DNA of 64,000 nucleotides from Paenibacillus sp. SC116 (GTDB lineage Bacteria; Bacillota; Bacilli; Paenibacillales; Paenibacillaceae), in the NCBI RefSeq assembly GCF_024733555.1, contig NZ_JANIOF010000001.1:558001-622000 (forward strand). Direction: 5' to 3'. This document shows, piece by piece, positions 1-9,991 of this stretch (position 1 is its first letter; each line of letters begins with the position of its first letter). The position numbers and the translations under genes are program-made. The notes below the pieces were generated by a model that saw only the letters and a list, made by a program, of their open reading frames with translations, was not told the DNA's origin and did not search any database.

Positions 1-1557
1 GCGATGGAATATATAAAAGTAATTGCGGCAGAGCCACATCCGACTGGTTCCGCAGCCATTGAAAAAGTAAGACAATACCTCGTGGATCAGTTGAAACAGC
101 TTGATATCAATCCTAAGATAGACACTTTTAACGGATTTCTTGAAACCTCCTATTTTAAAGGCAACATAGAACTACATAATATAATCGGTATTGTAAAAGG
201 TACAGGAAACGGAAAAGCCATTATGCTTTCGGCTCATTATGATTCCGTGGACACAGCTCCGGGAGCTAATGATAATGGAGCTGCCGTTGCAGCTTTATTG
301 GAAACTGCACGAGCACTGAAATCTGGGCCACAGCTGAAAAATGATGTGTGGTTCGTCTTTACTGATGGGGAAGAAAAGGGATTGCTTGGTGCGGAAGTGT
401 TTTGGAGAAATGAACAACATCGTCAACAAATAGGCATGATTGCAAATTTTGAAGCAAGGGGATCAAAAGGATCATCCATGATGTTTCAAACGAGCCATCA
501 AAATGGGAAACTGATTCGTGAATTTGCCGAGAGTGCCCCAAGTCCGTTGGCCAACTCTTTTATGGGGGATTTGTACAAAAAACTTCCGAATGACACTGAT
601 TTTACAGTTTCTCTAAAGCATGACATACCGGGATTGAATTTTGCTTATATAGATGGGTGGGAAAAGTATCATTCCAGCGAAGACAACATCGATCATGTTG
701 ATCCTTTTTCACTTCAACATCACGGAGAGAATGCCTTATACATCGCCAAACATTTCGGAAACTTAGATTTGGAAAACTTGAAAACAAGTAATGAGATCTA
801 TTTTAGCTTTTTCGGGAAAGTAATTCATTTTCCAGAATCGTTTATAGGTATGGCAACCTTATTTTTAGCCATTCTATTTACAACTATCGTCATTTGGGGA
901 TTCAAAAAAAGGCTCCTACGATTTAAAGGAATGAGTGTTAGCTTCCTTTATATATTATTGAGCATCCTGTTGTCTGCTCTTGTAGCGGCTGGGCTTTGCT
1001 TTGGTATTTATCAATTGTGGGCAGAGCGCATGACCTTAACCAATGATTATACACATGATTCTATACTTTACAATTTTACCTTCCTGCTCGTCGCTTTAGT
1101 TGTTAACTCATTCCTCTTACCGATTTTCAAGAAAAAATTCAATGATCTAGAGATGATGTTGACGGGCATGCTGTTATTTTTACTTCTAATGCTTGCTTCC
1201 GCTCTGTATTTACCAGGTGCAAGTTATTTGTTGGCCTTGCCTTTGCTTATACACTGTCTCATTATCGGATTTGCACTTACTAGACAAGACACACTGGCTT
1301 TTCTGAACCATCCGCTTGTTATAGCCGCTCTTGCATTTTTACCCATCGTATTGTTTACTACCGTATTCCACTTACTGTTTATTGGTTTGCCTCCTGTTGT
1401 CAACGTTGCTGGAGCAATCATTCTATCGCTTCTACTTGCTATCCTTCATACATTGAATAATTGGCTAGTTGGAGCTCGTCGTATATATGTAACGATTATA
1501 TTGATCAGCATCGTTACCTTGATAAGTACGGGATTGATCCGCTCTCTTTATCTATGA
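1..1557 (+). CDS. M28-family metallopeptidase with membrane C-terminus (5' end outside window)
   Basis: Likely zinc aminopeptidase anchored in the membrane. From the first in-window ATG (position 4) the zinc-ligand pattern of M28 peptidases is visible: AHYDS with H78 and D80, D90 in GANDN, the catalytic pair E123-E124 in DGEEKG, E150 and H223 in YHSSEDN. About residues 280-517 are a run of roughly eight hydrophobic segments, an architecture known from vacuolar-type membrane M28 peptidases. The reading frame stays open to base 1, and related proteins carry an N-terminal membrane anchor before the peptidase domain, so I infer the true start is upstream of the window. It stands alone, followed by a terminator. 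Substrate unknown. Confidence 0.85.
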   Translation, partial: AMEYIKVIAAEPHPTGSAAIEKVRQYLVDQLKQLDINPKIDTFNGFLETSYFKGNIELHNIIGIVKGTGNGKAIMLSAHYDSVDTAPGANDNGAAVAALLETARALKSGPQLKNDVWFVFTDGEEKGLLGAEVFWRNEQHRQQIGMIANFEARGSKGSSMMFQTSHQNGKLIREFAESAPSPLANSFMGDLYKKLPNDTDFTVSLKHDIPGLNFAYIDGWEKYHSSEDNIDHVDPFSLQHHGENALYIAKHFGNLDLENLKTSNEIYFSFFGKVIHFPESFIGMATLFLAILFTTIVIWGFKKRLLRFKGMSVSFLYILLSILLSALVAAGLCFGIYQLWAERMTLTNDYTHDSILYNFTFLLVALVVNSFLLPIFKKKFNDLEMMLTGMLLFLLLMLASALYLPGASYLLALPLLIHCLIIGFALTRQDTLAFLNHPLVIAALAFLPIVLFTTVFHLLFIGLPPVVNVAGAIILSLLLAILHTLNNWLVGARRIYVTIILISIVTLISTGLIRSLYL

Positions 1558-1591
1558 CTACAAACAAATGAAACGAAATAAAAGTAAATTC

Positions 1592-1626
1592 GAAAGCCGA
1601 TGATCTGTTTTGATCTCGGCTTTTCA
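1592..1626 (+). terminator. Intrinsic terminator after the M28 peptidase gene
   Basis: GAAAGCCGA pairs with TCGGCTTTTC around an inner ATC/GAT stem, followed by a T-rich tract (TTTTCATTTT). Confidence 0.75.
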
Positions 1627-1677
1627 TTTTGAAAAATCACCGAATTGATCAAAATTTGACCATATCTGTAAAATGGA

Positions 1678-1708
1678 TTGACCTTGACACTATGTCAAAG
1701 CTTAATCT
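1678..1708 (+). promoter_or_regulatory. MerR-type promoter with dyad operator in a 19-bp spacer
   Basis: TTGACC (1678-1683) and TAATCT (1703-1708) are separated by exactly 19 bp, and the spacer contains the dyad TTGACA-CTA-TGTCAA (1684-1698). An over-long 19-bp spacer filled by a dyad is the hallmark of promoters activated by MerR-family regulators, which twist the DNA. It lies about 40 bp before the acetyltransferase gene. No merR-like gene is in the window, so the regulator is elsewhere. A conventional reading, with TTGACA at 1684 as the -35, is possible. Confidence 0.6.
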
Positions 1709-1749
1709 AATGCTAAGAAAAGTGATCAAGAACATAAGGAGATTATGAA

Positions 1750-2403
1750 ATGAATACAAACGTGATGATCCTACCGATCACGATTGAACCTATGCAGGTT
1801 AAATATAATTCGCAGGTTAGCAGATTACTTGTACACGTATTTCGAGGAAAGTTTCAACATCTTACAACAATGAGTGATGACGATCTTGCACTATTTTTCG
1901 AAAAGCTTTTTGAACATCTTCCCACTGATCCAGCACATCAAAGAATGATCGCTCTGCAAGATGGAGAAGTGATTGGAACGATATCCGTGAAATGGAGAGG
2001 TGAATACGACAACCGACACAAACAGAAGCTGTCTTCGTGGAAAAATTTCAATAGGTTTGGGAAATGGAACTCACTTAAGATGTTGATTGGGTTGCGTTTA
2101 TTTAACCATAAACCTGAAGTGGGGGAATGTTACATCGCAGACGTTGTTGTCCATCCAGATCATCAGAGCAAGGGAGTTGGAAAGCTGTTATTGCAGTGGG
2201 CATTACATTTTGTACAAACGGAACCAACCTTGGATATGCTAAGCTTGTACGTCTCTGGTAAAAACCCGAGGGCTAAGCAACTATATGAGCAATTATCATT
2301 CCATACGCATTCGCAATCGAATAGCATAGTATGGCACTTTTTTTTCAACGAAATGAAATGGTATTATATGGTTAATAATCACAAAGAAGTTGGTGACTCT
2401 TAA
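1750..2403 (+). CDS. GNAT-family N-acetyltransferase
   Basis: Acyl-CoA-dependent acetyltransferase of 217 residues, substrate unknown. The C-terminal half holds the acetyl-CoA motif: VVVHPDHQSKGVGKLLL, a variant of the V-x-P-x-xQ-x-x-G-x-G/A pattern, followed by LYVSGKNPRAKQLYEQLSF, the usual last strand and helix of the fold. The first 100 residues are more divergent. The start is an ATG behind AAGGAG. It is a single gene with its own promoter (MerR-type spacing) and terminator, suggesting a stress- or drug-induced detoxifying acetylase; that role is inference. Confidence 0.85.
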   Translation: MNTNVMILPITIEPMQVKYNSQVSRLLVHVFRGKFQHLTTMSDDDLALFFEKLFEHLPTDPAHQRMIALQDGEVIGTISVKWRGEYDNRHKQKLSSWKNFNRFGKWNSLKMLIGLRLFNHKPEVGECYIADVVVHPDHQSKGVGKLLLQWALHFVQTEPTLDMLSLYVSGKNPRAKQLYEQLSFHTHSQSNSIVWHFFFNEMKWYYMVNNHKEVGDS

Positions 2404-2492
2404 AGCCAGTCTATTATGGTTGTACTTTACGCCAATGTGCAAGAAAGAAGATTCAGATTAACTGTAAGTAGGCATTAACATAAATCAACGGA

Positions 2493-2520
2493 ACCGCGTA
2501 GCTACGCGGTTTTTTATTTT
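2493..2520 (+). terminator. Intrinsic terminator after GNAT gene
   Basis: Self-complementary CCGCGTAGCTACGCGG with flanking A and T tracts (AA before, TTTTTTATTTT after). The rest of 2404-2722 shows no gene. Confidence 0.85.
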
Positions 2521-2722
2521 AAGGATATATGTCTTGTCCAAACCAAATAACTGGGTGATCATTTAATAGTTTTATCTACATGTATTTTTCACTGAACCTA
2601 GTGAGTTATATAAATGAATAACGGATAGTGAATGGACACCGTACAGAATAATTCCTCACTAAATTGAAAAGCCTAGCATTGTGAGAATCTATTCACAAAC
2701 TTATAAGAAAGAGGAGACATTA

Positions 2723-4402
2723 ATGGTAATTACAATTGAAACTGCGGACTCACTTTTAGAGGGCTCTGTTACACTTGCTAATTTTCATGAAACGACGAAG
2801 GAACTTACATTAACGGAACGCCGGACAATCGTAGACCAGGCACTAATTATGATTGACTCCGTCTATGTTCACCTGCCGCTAAAGAAAGCCATGTATGCTG
2901 TCAATCCAGTACAAAAGTTGAAGATTTTGCGGCGTCAATTGAACACCCTTTCTGAACGAGCGTTTCACAGTGAGATGCTTACAATTTTCAAGGAATTGCG
3001 TGATCTACACACAAATTATATTTTACCTCCTCCATACTATGGGCATACTGCATTTCTGCCATTCTTGATGGAGGAGTTCTATGATTCCGACAATAAACGC
3101 CACTATATCGTTTCAAGACAGATTCGTGGCTTTGATCACGATACTTTTAAACCGGGTGTGGAAATCACCGATTGGAATGGAGTTCCGATAGACCAGGCAG
3201 TGGCCATAAATGCCGACCGGGAAGCTGGCAGCAACGAAGCAGCTAGACACGTACGAGGGTTAGACGCCATGACCGTACGGCCAATGGCTATGTCGTTGCC
3301 ACCAGCAGAGCAATGGGTTATTGTCGGCTACTCTAGTAATGGAAAGGATTACAAAATACAGCTATCCTGGCAAGTGAATCAGATTAAATCATTCAACGAA
3401 AGTTTATCCCATGCTGCAACCGGGGAATTCGCAACTGCTAACGCACTGGATCTCAACATGGAACTTACGAATAATGCTAGAAAGGTGCTATTTGCCCAGA
3501 ATGCCGTTGATTTGAGCAAACAAGCTGCTGATTTCAGAGCTGGTACCGTCGAATCCAATAAGGGGGAAGAAGATTTCTTTAGAAGCAACAGTCGTTACCC
3601 CGATACCTTCCAGTTTCGAACAGTTGACACCACTCATGGCCAAATCGGCTATCTACGTATACGAATATTTAGTGCTCCTATGCCTGACGCCTTTGTCGAC
3701 GAAGTGATCCGGATATTGGGGCTTCTACCGCAACAAGGTTTAATTATTGACGTACGTGGTAATGGCGGCGGTATCATCATGAACGGTGAACGAATACTGC
3801 AACTCTTCAGTTCTAATCGAATTGAAGCCGAACGAATGCATTTTATTAACAATGAAGTAACCCTTGCTATTGCTAACTCAGATATTTGGGATGGATTCGC
3901 CAAACAATGGGCAAATTCCATTGACTTGTCCACGATTACCGGTTCCATTTACTCTCAAGGCTTTCCAATCGAATCTCCTGAACTCACCAATAGTATAGGG
4001 CGGCGTTACAACGGTAGCGTTGTTTTGGTTACAGATGCCCGCTGTTACAGTACTACAGATATCTTCGCAGCTGGGTTTCAGGACAATAGAATTGGAAAAA
4101 TTCTAGGGGTCGATGATAATACAGGTGCAGGTGGTGCCAATGTTTTTACCCATGATCTATTAAGAGATATACTAGCGGGACCGGACTCTCCCTTTCAAGA
4201 GCTCCCTGGAGGTACCCAAATGCGAGTTGCCTTCCGTCAGACCTCACGTGTGGGAGACAAGGCTGGTCTGCCCCTTGAGGACCTTGGGATACAACCTGAC
4301 GCAATTCATCGCATGACTCGCGACGATGTGCTATATGAAAACCGTGACCTTATTTCGGCTGTTGCCGTGTTGCTGCTGCAATCTTCCGGAGACACACAAT
4401 AG
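2723..4402 (+). CDS. S41-family (C-terminal processing type) peptidase
   Basis: Serine peptidase-like protein of 559 residues without a visible signal peptide. An N-terminal helical part contains LRDLHTNYILPPP, a middle region resembles a degenerate PDZ-like segment (EITDWNGVPIDQAVAIN), and the C-terminal half is the S41 core: GLIIDVRGNGGG, then SVVLVTDARCYSTTDIFAAG with the probable nucleophile Ser near residue 443, then GVDDNTGAGGANVF. Similar long cytosolic S41 proteins occur in Bacillales with unknown substrates. An upstream GTG at 2681 is in frame, but AAGAGGAGA sits 5-10 bases before the ATG at 2723, so I chose that start. Confidence 0.8.
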   Translation: MVITIETADSLLEGSVTLANFHETTKELTLTERRTIVDQALIMIDSVYVHLPLKKAMYAVNPVQKLKILRRQLNTLSERAFHSEMLTIFKELRDLHTNYILPPPYYGHTAFLPFLMEEFYDSDNKRHYIVSRQIRGFDHDTFKPGVEITDWNGVPIDQAVAINADREAGSNEAARHVRGLDAMTVRPMAMSLPPAEQWVIVGYSSNGKDYKIQLSWQVNQIKSFNESLSHAATGEFATANALDLNMELTNNARKVLFAQNAVDLSKQAADFRAGTVESNKGEEDFFRSNSRYPDTFQFRTVDTTHGQIGYLRIRIFSAPMPDAFVDEVIRILGLLPQQGLIIDVRGNGGGIIMNGERILQLFSSNRIEAERMHFINNEVTLAIANSDIWDGFAKQWANSIDLSTITGSIYSQGFPIESPELTNSIGRRYNGSVVLVTDARCYSTTDIFAAGFQDNRIGKILGVDDNTGAGGANVFTHDLLRDILAGPDSPFQELPGGTQMRVAFRQTSRVGDKAGLPLEDLGIQPDAIHRMTRDDVLYENRDLISAVAVLLLQSSGDTQ

Positions 4403-4586
4403 TTTAATTTCGGGAGATTTGTGAATACCCAGAACGCTATTTTTCAACAGTACAATAGCCACTAGTTGGAAACGATAGTCAGTAAAACAACGGCAGTCTA
4501 GTAATTTAACTTATTTGATGAAGTAATATTAAAAAAATGAAAAACGGGATAGCCCCAAAAGAAGTCCTGCTTCTTCTGTAATCGAA

Positions 4587-4618
4587 AGAACCGCGATGGA
4601 ATTCTTTGCGGTTCTTTA
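4587..4618. terminator. Hairpin between S41 gene and the MFS fossil
   Basis: AGAACCGC pairs with GCGGTTCT around a 13-base loop, then TTTATG. It probably ends S41 transcription. The rest of 4403-4632 has no gene. Confidence 0.6.
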
Positions 4619-4632
4619 TGTATGATGAGCCC

Positions 4633-5615
4633 TTATGAGCTTATTCGATTAGGCAGTGTGCGAAATAACAAAATAGAGGCAACAATGGCGATAACTCCAT
4701 TAATAAGGAAAGAAACTTCAGCTCCGAAAGCCTGCCATAGCCAGCCTGTTAGCAAAGAAGCGGGAAAGAGACCAATGCCCGTAATCATCGAGTAAAATCC
4801 AAGGGCAGTGCCTTTTTTTGGCCGAACCGGAGAGATCAGCAACCAGTGCCTTCTCAACACCCTTTGTGAAGGTTATATACAGTCCATAAACGGTAAACAG
4901 AACAATTAATCCACTTGTTGAGTTAACCTCAGCGAAGCCAATATAGACAAGCCCATATAAAGCATAGCCCATTACTAAAATACCTCTTCTCCCAAATCTG
5001 TCTGACAATACGCCGGATAAATACGACAAAGAGGAGCCCACAAGAGTGAAGAGCAAATATAGTAATAATACATTGACGACAGATACCCCTAGATCCGACG
5101 CTCGCAGTAAAAGAAAGGAGTTCGAGGAATTCACGATTGTAAAAAGAAAGACAACGAGCATGAGCTTTTTGACCGTAGGATTTAGAGAACTCCATCTCAG
5201 CTTAGGCAACATCATTTACATTTTGATCTTCACTCATTCTCAAAATGAGATACGCAATACCAATCCCCAGTGAGGCGCCAAGCATATCCATCATTTTATG
5301 GAATCCAAAAACACGTCCTTGTTTCTTCTTTCCACCCGCCTCTGAAATAAGCGCATCTCTAGGAGCGGTTCGAATTCCTTCACCCGTTCGATCGATCAGC
5401 TTCCATACAAAAACAGCTATCCACGAACTTGATATCAACAATACGATTCGACCTAGACCTGACAAACCATACCCCATGATAGCAAGTCCTTTTCTATTTT
5501 ATTTCGGTCTGAGCGTCGACCAGAGTAAAACTTTAAAACACTGGCTAAGCTCTCTGAGAGGCCATCTATAATGCCAATAATCATTGGCCCAGATGAAGCA
5601 TATAAATTCTAGCTA
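4633..5615 (-). pseudogene. Decayed MFS transporter
   Basis: Read on the minus strand, four out-of-frame pieces make one major-facilitator protein in order: GPMIIGIIDGLSESLAS (about 5585-5530) then KFYSGRRSDRNK; MGYGLSGLGRIVLL...LIDRTGEGIRTAPRD...GRVFGFHKMMDMLGASLG (5202-5477), with the typical RTxxRD loop; a second-half piece with YLSGVLSDRFGRRGILVMGYALYGLVYIGF (4840-5215), carrying the DRFGRR motif; and the tail ALGFYSMITGIGLFPASLLTGWLWQ (4633-4860). Frame changes fall near 5495, 5210 and 4830, and an in-frame stop precedes the first piece. The first helices are missing. It is a dead efflux gene; substrate unknown. Confidence 0.85.
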
Positions 5616-5747
5616 TGTATTGTCTCTATTCTTACAAAACAGTAAGATAGAAAATTAAAATGGTTAGACTAGAGTCATTCATTTATATAAAAGCCTCGTC
5701 TATAATTCAGTCATAAACTATTTATAAGAGATATAAGGAGCAGTCAG

Positions 5748-6467
5748 ATGAAAAAAATCATAGGCTTTTTACTGGTTATCGTTATTTTTGCAGGGATAGG
5801 ATATGGAGTAAAACGTTTTGTGGAAGGTCCGTCACAACCCGTCAATGGTGTTTTAGTTATAGGTACAGCACAAGATGTGAATAAAGTGAAGCAGATCTAC
5901 ACAGAAAACACGAAACAAACAAGTGACTACAAATTGAAATTGGTGACAACGACAGAAAAGACTGAACTGTCAGAACAAGATCAGAAAGAAACGGGTCAAC
6001 AATTTGATATCCGGCATATTAACTATTCGGTTATTAATCGCTCTACAGCTGAACAATTCATCAAGAAAGGCATTATCAGAGCTAGAAAAGATCCTAACAG
6101 CTTGTCCATTATTTCAGAGCCTGTTACTAGCATAAATGAATTATCTACAGGCCAAAATCTTTTCTTCTCTTTAAATGATGCACAATTGAAAAATAACCAG
6201 ATTGATTTGAACGGTCAGATGGTCCCTGTACAGTATGTTCAACATCAGGCATGGATCGGATATGGACCTAAAAGGGATCTTGTTATTGTTAATGATCAAA
6301 CGTATAACCAATTGGTTGAAGCAGAGTCTTCGCTCTCATTAATTCATTCTCAAAAGCGCAGCTTCGATTATAAAAATAAAGAGAAGGTGGGCGAGGTTCT
6401 AAACGAGATTGGGAAAGTCTATCCTGACAGCGAAGAGATGATAAATTTTGTAGATGTACAAGATTAA
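5748..6467 (+). CDS. Unrecognised membrane-anchored extracytoplasmic protein, first gene of the ABC operon
   Basis: 239 residues with one N-terminal hydrophobic helix (about 4-22: IIGFLLVIVIFAGIGYGV) and no lipobox cysteine, so probably a signal anchor with an outside domain of about 215 residues. I do not recognise the family. It begins the operon that continues with the ABC ATPase (6509) and FtsX-type permease (7213), and a two-component system follows, so an accessory or substrate-binding role for the exporter is a reasonable inference. The start is an ATG behind AAGGAG; TATAAT at 5701-5706 is a possible -10. Confidence 0.7.
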   Translation: MKKIIGFLLVIVIFAGIGYGVKRFVEGPSQPVNGVLVIGTAQDVNKVKQIYTENTKQTSDYKLKLVTTTEKTELSEQDQKETGQQFDIRHINYSVINRSTAEQFIKKGIIRARKDPNSLSIISEPVTSINELSTGQNLFFSLNDAQLKNNQIDLNGQMVPVQYVQHQAWIGYGPKRDLVIVNDQTYNQLVEAESSLSLIHSQKRSFDYKNKEKVGEVLNEIGKVYPDSEEMINFVDVQD

Positions 6468-6508
6468 GTTTAAGTAATCGCATTTTAAGGGATGAGAGGT
6501 AGAACAGC

Positions 6509-7216
6509 ATGGAAGTTGTACGTATGGAAAACGTAGTGAAAAGCTATGGAGAAGGCAATAACAAAGTAGAGGCGCTTAAGGGGATTAACCTTTCCATTCA
6601 GCAAGGGGAATTTGTCTCCATCGTGGGCGTATCCGGTTCTGGAAAAAGTACCTTACTGCATATTTTAGGTGGGTTGGATCGGCCCACTTCGGGACAAGTA
6701 CTTATTGGTGATCATAATATTTATAACTATTCAGATGATGAACTATCGATATTTAGAAGAAGAAAAGTCGGGTTTATCTTTCAGTTCTTTAATTTAATCC
6801 CTGTATTGAATGTACAAGAAAATATCGCTTTACCTACGTTGCTAGATGATGAATCGATAGATATGACCTATCTGGATGAAATCATTGAAATTCTCGGGCT
6901 CGATGAGCGGAGAAGTCACTTACCTTCTGAATTATCTGGCGGTCAACAGCAGCGTGTTTCCATTGGTAGGGCCTTAATCAATCGGCCGCATTTGATTTTG
7001 GCTGACGAGCCTACAGGTAATCTGGATACGCGAAATACGAAAGAAGTGATGGACTTATTAAGATTAACGGCCAAAAAATACAATCAAACCATTGTTTTGA
7101 TTACACATGATCTAACGATTGCCTCGGCTTCCGACAGGATCATCACGATAGAAGATGGAGCTATCATTTCAGATCAACGGCTAGCTGCGAATAAGCACAA
7201 GGCTGGAGGAGAATGA
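6509..7216 (+). CDS. ABC transporter ATP-binding protein (MacB/LolD-like)
   Basis: 235-residue ATPase of the class that powers FtsX-type permeases. Walker [10 protein letters not shown] is near residue 40, then the Q-loop region [12 protein letters not shown], signature LSGGQQQR, Walker [13 protein letters not shown] and the switch histidine in LITHD. Its stop overlaps the permease start (ATGA at 7213-7216), implying translational coupling. With a two-component system just downstream, the set resembles antimicrobial-peptide detoxification or export modules of Firmicutes (Bce/Vra/Yxd type), though the permease here has the two-domain rather than the BceB layout. Confidence 0.9.
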   Translation: MEVVRMENVVKSYGEGNNKVEALKGINLSIQQGEFVSIVGVSGSGKSTLLHILGGLDRPTSGQVLIGDHNIYNYSDDELSIFRRRKVGFIFQFFNLIPVLNVQENIALPTLLDDESIDMTYLDEIIEILGLDERRSHLPSELSGGQQQRVSIGRALINRPHLILADEPTGNLDTRNTKEVMDLLRLTAKKYNQTIVLITHDLTIASASDRIITIEDGAIISDQRLAANKHKAGGE

Positions 7217-9207
7217 ATGTGATCAGCAGTTATAAACAATTAAGCGCTAGATATTTAAATGGGAATATAAAGCGAACCGTGCTAACCTTTGTTGGAATTG
7301 TACTCTCTGTCGCTTTAATTTCAACGATCGGTCTCTATATGAAAGGATCTCAACTGTCCCAAATTGAGAACATCAAAAAGATAGATGGAGCTTCTTTTCA
7401 TGTCGGTATTTCAAACTATGATCAAGCAATATTAAATAAAATTAGATATAATCCTCAAATTGCATCGGTTGGTTTGATGTCTCAGGGTGACATCGTTCCA
7501 GTTGGAGAAATTTCTGTGCAAATGAGTTTCGCTGATCATTCTGCCATGGAGTTTTTAACTTACAGTCTCGTGGAGGGAAATTTACCAACCAATGGCGATG
7601 AAGCTGTTGTCGATTCATGGGCGCTTTCTTATTTAAACAAGGACCTTCAGATTGGCGACTCTTTTGAGCTGATTGGAAAAACATATAAACTAGTCGGGAT
7701 TCTGAATAATCGCGAATTTACACAGAAAAATAAAGTGGCTCGATTATTAACTTATAAACAGGACTTCATTGCTGGTGAAGGCAGAATATTAGTCGAAATA
7801 AACGAGAAAGCGAACTTTACCGAGGTATTAGTTGAAATCAAATCATTAACGAATGACCAAGATATCGATATCAATACACAATTGATTAACGTCTTGAAAC
7901 CGGGATCGAATAATTCGATATTGGCCATGGTTATCATCGTTGTCAGTATTGTTGTAGTTTCGACGGCTGTCGTTATTTATAACGCTTTTCAAATCAGTGT
8001 CGTCGAGCGGATGAAGCAGTTCGGTTTGTTAAGAAGCATTGGCGCTACGCGCAAGCAAATTAGACAAATCGTGATGAGAGAAGCAGCTGTGCTGGCTGTC
8101 ATTGCTATCCCGATCGGGATTGTGTGCAGCATAGTGGCTCTTGCTGCGCTCCAATTCATCTTTGACATGATAGTAGTAAATGGTACAGGTGTTGCGTTCT
8201 TTCATATCGATTGGCAGATTCTATTGATCAGTTCAATCATAACGCTAACGGCTGTGTTTGCATCAAGTTATTACCCGGCTTTTTATGCGGGCAGAATCTC
8301 TCCCTTGCTAGCCATTAGCAGCAGGTTATCTATTAAAAAGGAAGCCATTAAGAAACAAAAAAGTACCGTGCTGAAAAAGCCGTTATCTTTTCCGTTGAGC
8401 ATGGCCTTAAAAAATGTAAAAAGAAATAAAAATCGTTATACCATTACAATCTTATCAATTATTATTAGTAGTGTATTGTTTATTACGTTCACGTCTATTA
8501 TGGATATGGCATTTTCATCCAAATATATGGATGATTTATCTACGAAGTCGGATATAACGATTCACTTGCAAGTTGATAAACAGGATTCTTCCGTTGAAGT
8601 AGAAGGTAAGCAAGTATGGACGCTGTTGAAATCGGTTGAAAATGTATCCGAAGTTCATATACAGAATTCTAACTTAGAGATTCAATTAAAAGATGTGACT
8701 CAATCTACCACGACGGTTGAGGACATTCAGCAGGTGGTTGGATCAAAGCACGCGATAACAATCGTTAATAACGTAGATGAAAATAACGCAAAGAAAGAAA
8801 CCGAACTCGTTATTAAAGTACTCGTATATAGTTTTATTGCTGTCGTTTCTTTGATTGGCAGTCTCAATATTATCAATACGATTACGATCAGCATCGTCAT
8901 TAGACGAAAAGAACTGGCTGCGTTAAAATCAATAGGAATGTCACAACGAGATTTGAAAAAAATGATCATCTACGAAGCGTTGATTTACGGTTTCTCAGGA
9001 AGTTTGCAAGGGATCTTCTTCGGTTGTATACTTTCCTATATTATGTACTTAGCTGTTTCAGGCATCAGCGAAATTGAGTGGTCGATCCCTTACGGGGCGT
9101 GTTTGATAACATTTGTTGCTGCTTTGTTTATTAGTTACGTATCTGTTCTAATTCCACTAAGAAAAATTCAAAAAGATAATATTATTGATGTGATCAGGGA
9201 ACAATAA
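7213..9207 (+). CDS. FtsX-type ABC transporter permease, two-domain
   Basis: 664 residues in two repeated halves. Each half has an N-terminal helix (about 22-42 and 408-430), an extracytoplasmic MacB-like domain, and three further helices at its end (about 235-258, 287-312, 334-358; about 540-562, 590-620, 630-655). The conserved FtsX stretches EFRMKxFGLLRSIGAT-like (VERMKQFGLLRSIGATRKQ) and RRKELAALKSIGMSQRDL mark both halves. It partners the ATPase at 6509. Two FtsX domains on one chain suggest the complex has one permease chain and an ATPase dimer. The substrate is not readable from sequence. Confidence 0.88.
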   Translation: MNVISSYKQLSARYLNGNIKRTVLTFVGIVLSVALISTIGLYMKGSQLSQIENIKKIDGASFHVGISNYDQAILNKIRYNPQIASVGLMSQGDIVPVGEISVQMSFADHSAMEFLTYSLVEGNLPTNGDEAVVDSWALSYLNKDLQIGDSFELIGKTYKLVGILNNREFTQKNKVARLLTYKQDFIAGEGRILVEINEKANFTEVLVEIKSLTNDQDIDINTQLINVLKPGSNNSILAMVIIVVSIVVVSTAVVIYNAFQISVVERMKQFGLLRSIGATRKQIRQIVMREAAVLAVIAIPIGIVCSIVALAALQFIFDMIVVNGTGVAFFHIDWQILLISSIITLTAVFASSYYPAFYAGRISPLLAISSRLSIKKEAIKKQKSTVLKKPLSFPLSMALKNVKRNKNRYTITILSIIISSVLFITFTSIMDMAFSSKYMDDLSTKSDITIHLQVDKQDSSVEVEGKQVWTLLKSVENVSEVHIQNSNLEIQLKDVTQSTTTVEDIQQVVGSKHAITIVNNVDENNAKKETELVIKVLVYSFIAVVSLIGSLNIINTITISIVIRRKELAALKSIGMSQRDLKKMIIYEALIYGFSGSLQGIFFGCILSYIMYLAVSGISEIEWSIPYGACLITFVAALFISYVSVLIPLRKIQKDNIIDVIREQ

Positions 9208-9214
9208 TTTGGAG

Positions 9215-9245
9215 GGCCCGGCTATTTTATAGTCGGGCTGTTCTC
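9215..9245 (+). terminator. Hairpin between permease and response regulator
   Basis: GCCCGGCTAT pairs with ATAGTCGGGC (one mismatch), then CTGTTCTC; no strong T-run. It may partly terminate the ABC operon before the sensor genes. Confidence 0.5.
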
Positions 9246-9294
9246 ATTTGTTGGTCCATGACTGAAATGGTATGAGGAAAAGGGGAGAACATCC

Positions 9295-9990
9295 TTGAAT
9301 AAAATATTGCTAGTTGAAGATGACGAGGCACTTGGTTTAGCTATTGAATTTTCGTTAAAAAATGAAGGTTATGAGGTTGTCAGAGCAACGAGTGTAAAAG
9401 AAGCGAAATGCCAGTTTGATGAGCAAGCTTTTGATCTGGCTATTCTGGATATCGGACTTCCAGATGGAAACGGCTATGATTTATGTCTTCATTTCAAACA
9501 ACAAAACGATACATCGGTTGTTTTCTTAACGGCCCTTGACGAAGAAGCAAATGTAGTTATGGGACTGGATATTGGTGGGGACGATTATATCACGAAGCCT
9601 TTTCGAGTCAAGGAACTGATGTCCAGAGTAAAAGTACAATTGCGCAAACAAGCGCGTTTGGAAGCTTACTCGAAGATCCTAACATCTGAGAATATACAAC
9701 TCGACTTGAATTTAATCAAATGTTACAAAGATCAAGAGAGCATTCCACTAACGAATTTAGAATATAAGCTGCTATTAGCTTTTATGACGAACGCCCACAA
9801 AGCATTAACGAGAGATGAGCTCCTGATGAAAATAACGAATGACGATGAAGTGTTTTTTGACGAAAATACGTTATCTGTATATATTAGACGCTTGCGAGAC
9901 AAAGTGGAAGTCGATCCCAAAAAGCCCCAGTTTATCGTAACGGAAAGAGGAATAGGCTATCGCTGGAGTAAGGATGTGAGCAGTAAGTAG
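9295..9990 (+). CDS. OmpR-family response regulator
   Basis: 231 residues: receiver domain (1-118) with acidic pocket E8-D9-D10, phospho-acceptor D52 in LAILDIGLPDGNG, and K near 101 in DDYITKPF; then a winged-helix domain ending TERGIGYRW. TTG start supported by AAGGGGAGA about 9 bases upstream. It is followed two bases later by its histidine kinase. The neighbouring ABC operon is the probable target, as in peptide-antibiotic sensing modules. Confidence 0.9.
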   Translation: MNKILLVEDDEALGLAIEFSLKNEGYEVVRATSVKEAKCQFDEQAFDLAILDIGLPDGNGYDLCLHFKQQNDTSVVFLTALDEEANVVMGLDIGGDDYITKPFRVKELMSRVKVQLRKQARLEAYSKILTSENIQLDLNLIKCYKDQESIPLTNLEYKLLLAFMTNAHKALTRDELLMKITNDDEVFFDENTLSVYIRRLRDKVEVDPKKPQFIVTERGIGYRWSKDVSSK

Positions 9991-9991
9991 G

